From Saprospiraceae bacterium (GTDB lineage: Bacteria > Bacteroidota > Bacteroidia > Chitinophagales > Saprospiraceae), in the NCBI GenBank assembly GCA_022842255.1, contig JALHPW010000255.1:1-7111 (forward strand): a stretch of 7,111 bases of DNA, read 5' to 3'. Under the pieces are notes generated by a model, which made no database searches, was not told the origin of the DNA, and saw nothing but the letters and a program-made list of their open reading frames with translations. Below, piece after piece: positions 5,572 through 7,111 of the stretch. Both the position numbers and the translations under genes were made by a program. Within the stretch, counting starts at the first letter, position 1. Every line of letters begins with the position of its first letter.

Positions 5572-6543
5572 ATGTCACTAGACACCATCAAACAGCCAAT
5601 CACCAACGAGCTCGACACCTTCGAGCTTCGATTCCGTGATGCCATGCGGAGCAATGTTCCGTTGCTGGACAAAATCACCTGGTACATCGTGCAGCGCAAA
5701 GGCAAGCAGGTGCGGCCCATGCTCGTGTTGCTCAGTGCAAGACTTTTTGGCCCCATTGAGGAGCCTTCCTACACCGCCGCCTCGATGGTGGAGCTTCTGC
5801 ACACCGCTACGCTCGTCCACGATGATGTGGTGGACGACGCGAACGAACGCCGGGGCTTTTTCTCCATCAATGCGCTTTGGAAAAATAAAATCGCAGTGTT
5901 GGTGGGCGATTTCCTGTTGTCGCAGGGACTGTTGTTGTCCGTTAAAAGTCAACAGTTTGTGATGCTGGAACTGCTGAGCAGGGCCGTAAAGGAAATGGCC
6001 GAAGGCGAACTCATGCAGATGGAAAAAGCGCGGCGGATGGACATCAAGGAAGAAATCTATTACGAAATTATCCGTCAAAAAACGGCCTCGCTGATTGCCG
6101 CAGCCTGTTGTTCGGGAGCTGTGAGTACCGCACCCGGCGACGATGAAATCCGACAGCGCATGTGGCTGTTTGGCGAAAAAACGGGCATGGCCTTCCAAAT
6201 CCGCGACGACCTTTTTGATTTTGGCGACGATGATGTGGGCAAACCCTTAGGCATCGACATCAAGGAAAAAAAGATGACCCTGCCGCTTATATACGCACTC
6301 AACCAAGCCGAACGCAGCGAACGCCGCCGCATCATCAACATCGTAAAAAACGAGAGCCACAAACCCGAAAAAGTGGACGAGGTAATCCAGTTCGTACGCC
6401 AGAGCGGCGGATTGGATTATGCTCGCGAAGCCATGTACCGCTACCGGCAAGAGGCTTTTGACCTGCTGGATGCCGCGCCAGAAAGTCCTGCTCGGCAGTC
6501 TTTGCGGGATTTGTTGATTTTTGTTACGGAGCGTAAGCGGTAG
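5572..6543 (+). CDS. All-trans polyprenyl diphosphate synthase (IspB/HepT-like)
   Basis: 323 residues from ATG 5572 to TAG 6541-6543 (a second TAG follows at once), a normal length for the long-chain trans-isoprenyl diphosphate synthases. The enzyme condenses IPP units onto an allylic diphosphate in the cytosol. In Bacteroidota the product usually becomes the menaquinone side chain. Key residues are present: GKQVRP (44-49, IPP binding), first Asp-rich motif HDDVVDDANERRG (83-95, DDxxD at 84-88 plus two Arg), GDF at 112-114, KTA at 170-172 and second Asp-rich motif FQIRDDLFDFGDD (208-220, DDxxD at 212-216), followed by Lys224. The residues just before the first motif (HTATLVH) are small, as in E. 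coli IspB, which suggests a long product. Exact chain length (C35, C40 or other) cannot be read from sequence, so no symbol is given. It lies 100 bases after the TetR gene and converges on an unknown gene. No residue is missing and no frameshift is seen. Confidence 0.95.
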   Translation: MSLDTIKQPITNELDTFELRFRDAMRSNVPLLDKITWYIVQRKGKQVRPMLVLLSARLFGPIEEPSYTAASMVELLHTATLVHDDVVDDANERRGFFSINALWKNKIAVLVGDFLLSQGLLLSVKSQQFVMLELLSRAVKEMAEGELMQMEKARRMDIKEEIYYEIIRQKTASLIAAACCSGAVSTAPGDDEIRQRMWLFGEKTGMAFQIRDDLFDFGDDDVGKPLGIDIKEKKMTLPLIYALNQAERSERRRIINIVKNESHKPEKVDEVIQFVRQSGGLDYAREAMYRYRQEAFDLLDAAPESPARQSLRDLLIFVTERKR

Positions 6544-6548
6544 TAGAT

Positions 6549-6630
6549 GGGACACGGATTACGCGGATGAGACACGGATTGAAAAATAACATACAAAAAA
6601 TCCGTGTCTCATCCGCGTCATCCGTGTGCC
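6549..6630. repeat. Long imperfect palindrome made of ATCCGTGT-type units between convergent genes
   Basis: The left arm (6549-6580) and right arm (6599-6630) are 32 bases each and reverse-complementary with two mismatches. The inner 20 positions match exactly, and the loop is 18 bases and A-rich. Each arm is itself a direct array of three short units: ACACGGAT, ACGCGGAT and ACACGGAT on the left, ATCCGTGT, ATCCGCGT and ATCCGTGT on the right. It begins 5 bases after the synthase stop and ends 22 bases from the stop of the converging gene. It can form a very stable hairpin on either strand but has no T-run on either side. A REP-like interspersed element that also marks both transcript ends is the likely reading. 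Confidence 0.85.
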
Positions 6631-6652
6631 ACCCCTCTAAGACAGGTTCCCT

Positions 6653-7111
6653 TCATTCTTTTCTTTTCATAGCTTCCACAATCTCCTTCCGAAGCAAGGG
6701 CAAGCCAATTTTCGCCCGCAAATCATTAATACTGTCTTCGTCGCCCTCCCAAGGCTCCAGCCAAACCTCCCCACTTTCCATGACAAAGAATTGTGTAAGG
6801 TACCGTTGCGGTTTGCCCAAGGAGCGTCTGCATTGATCGAAGAGTTTGGCGTAGAAAATCCAGGGTGTTTCCCCTTCTGTACAGGATTTTTCGACCTCTG
6901 GGAGCCAATTCAGGTATTCCACGATTTCCTTGGAATTTAGCAGGATGGAAAACGTGGCGTTACAGGCACTTTCGCCGAATTCAGATTTTTTTGGCCAGCC
7001 AACTTTCTGAAGTATCGGTCGCAAGGCCGCAAAATGTTGCTCGTATCTTTTCAAAATTTCGGCATCTGGCAATGGATCCATTTCAAAAAGCACGCTGTCC
7101 AGTTCCGGGAT
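6653..7111 (-). CDS. Protein of unknown function, N-terminus uncertain or beyond window
   Basis: The minus-strand frame runs from the right edge to TGA at 6653 (152 codons visible). Internal starts are possible at GTG 7093 and ATG 7081 (MDPLPDAEILKRYEQH; 142 residues). The frame stays open and protein-like (IPELDSVLFE) to the edge, so the true start may lie outside. I do not recognise a family. The sequence is soluble-looking and acidic/aromatic, with no signal peptide in the visible part and no membrane segment. Segments that look structured include ILKRYEQHFAALRPILQKVGWPK, WIFYAKLFDQCRRSLGKPQRYLTQFFVM and the acidic, Trp-rich EVWLEPWEGDEDS, followed by a basic C-terminal helix ending MKRKE. 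The coding assignment rests on open-frame length, codon-like composition and convergence onto the palindrome at 6549-6630. The shorter opposite-strand frames here are shadows. Confidence 0.65.
   Translation of the reverse strand: MPELDSVLFEMDPLPDAEILKRYEQHFAALRPILQKVGWPKKSEFGESACNATFSILLNSKEIVEYLNWLPEVEKSCTEGETPWIFYAKLFDQCRRSLGKPQRYLTQFFVMESGEVWLEPWEGDEDSINDLRAKIGLPLLRKEIVEAMKRKE

Noticed and set aside
5578..6198. Minus-strand 206-residue frame inside the polyprenyl synthase
   Set aside because: Antisense shadow of a gene with all catalytic motifs intact; the translation is His/Gln-rich with no domain.
6549..6630. CRISPR array
   Set aside because: The repeated units are only about 8 bases with no unique spacers of normal size, and they form a palindrome rather than a direct repeat-spacer array.

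Overview
The window looks like a chromosomal segment of a member of the Bacteroidota, possibly of the Saprospiria or Chitinophagia type. The signs are: (a) none of the six visible gene starts has a recognisable Shine-Dalgarno sequence; (b) two plus-strand genes are preceded by perfect copies of the TAnnTTTG -7 box of that phylum; (c) the protein set is typical of it: a long secreted Asp-box propeller, a LolA-like periplasmic protein, a lipoprotein form of prohibitin and a characteristic TetR subfamily. Base composition is roughly balanced. I see no insertion sequence, phage gene, tRNA, rRNA or CRISPR array.

Layout. Positions 1-4637 hold four minus-strand genes, listed here in transcription order: an unrecognised cysteine-rich secreted protein (4637-3903), a prohibitin/SPFH lipoprotein (3834-3025), a LolA-like periplasmic protein (2727-2002) and a large secreted beta-propeller of the sortilin/BNR type (from 1905, running off the left edge). 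The propeller gene has no stop codon inside the window, so it is easily missed. Its opposite strand carries long open frames that are only shadows. Hairpins at 2892-2917, 2979-3014 and 1929-1974 divide this block into probable transcription units.

A divergent intergenic region (4638-4778) contains a near-perfect TetR-type palindrome and a -7 box. It separates the minus-strand block from a plus-strand TetR regulator (4779-5471). The regulator is followed by a trans-polyprenyl diphosphate synthase (5572-6543), probably for the menaquinone side chain, with its own promoter almost touching its start codon. The synthase and a converging minus-strand gene of unknown function (6653 to the right edge) are separated by a long imperfect palindrome (6549-6630) built from ATCCGTGT-type units.

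How the genes fit together. Five products are either exported to the envelope (propeller, LolA-like, prohibitin lipoprotein, Cys-rich protein) or make a lipid (polyprenyl synthase), so the segment has an envelope theme. Only the 68-base gap between the Cys-rich gene and the prohibitin gene suggests an operon. The most unusual items are the convergent palindromic repeat, the regularly spaced cysteines of the orphan secreted protein, and the terminator placed just before the propeller start codon. I do not see convincing evidence of a wholly new multi-gene system.
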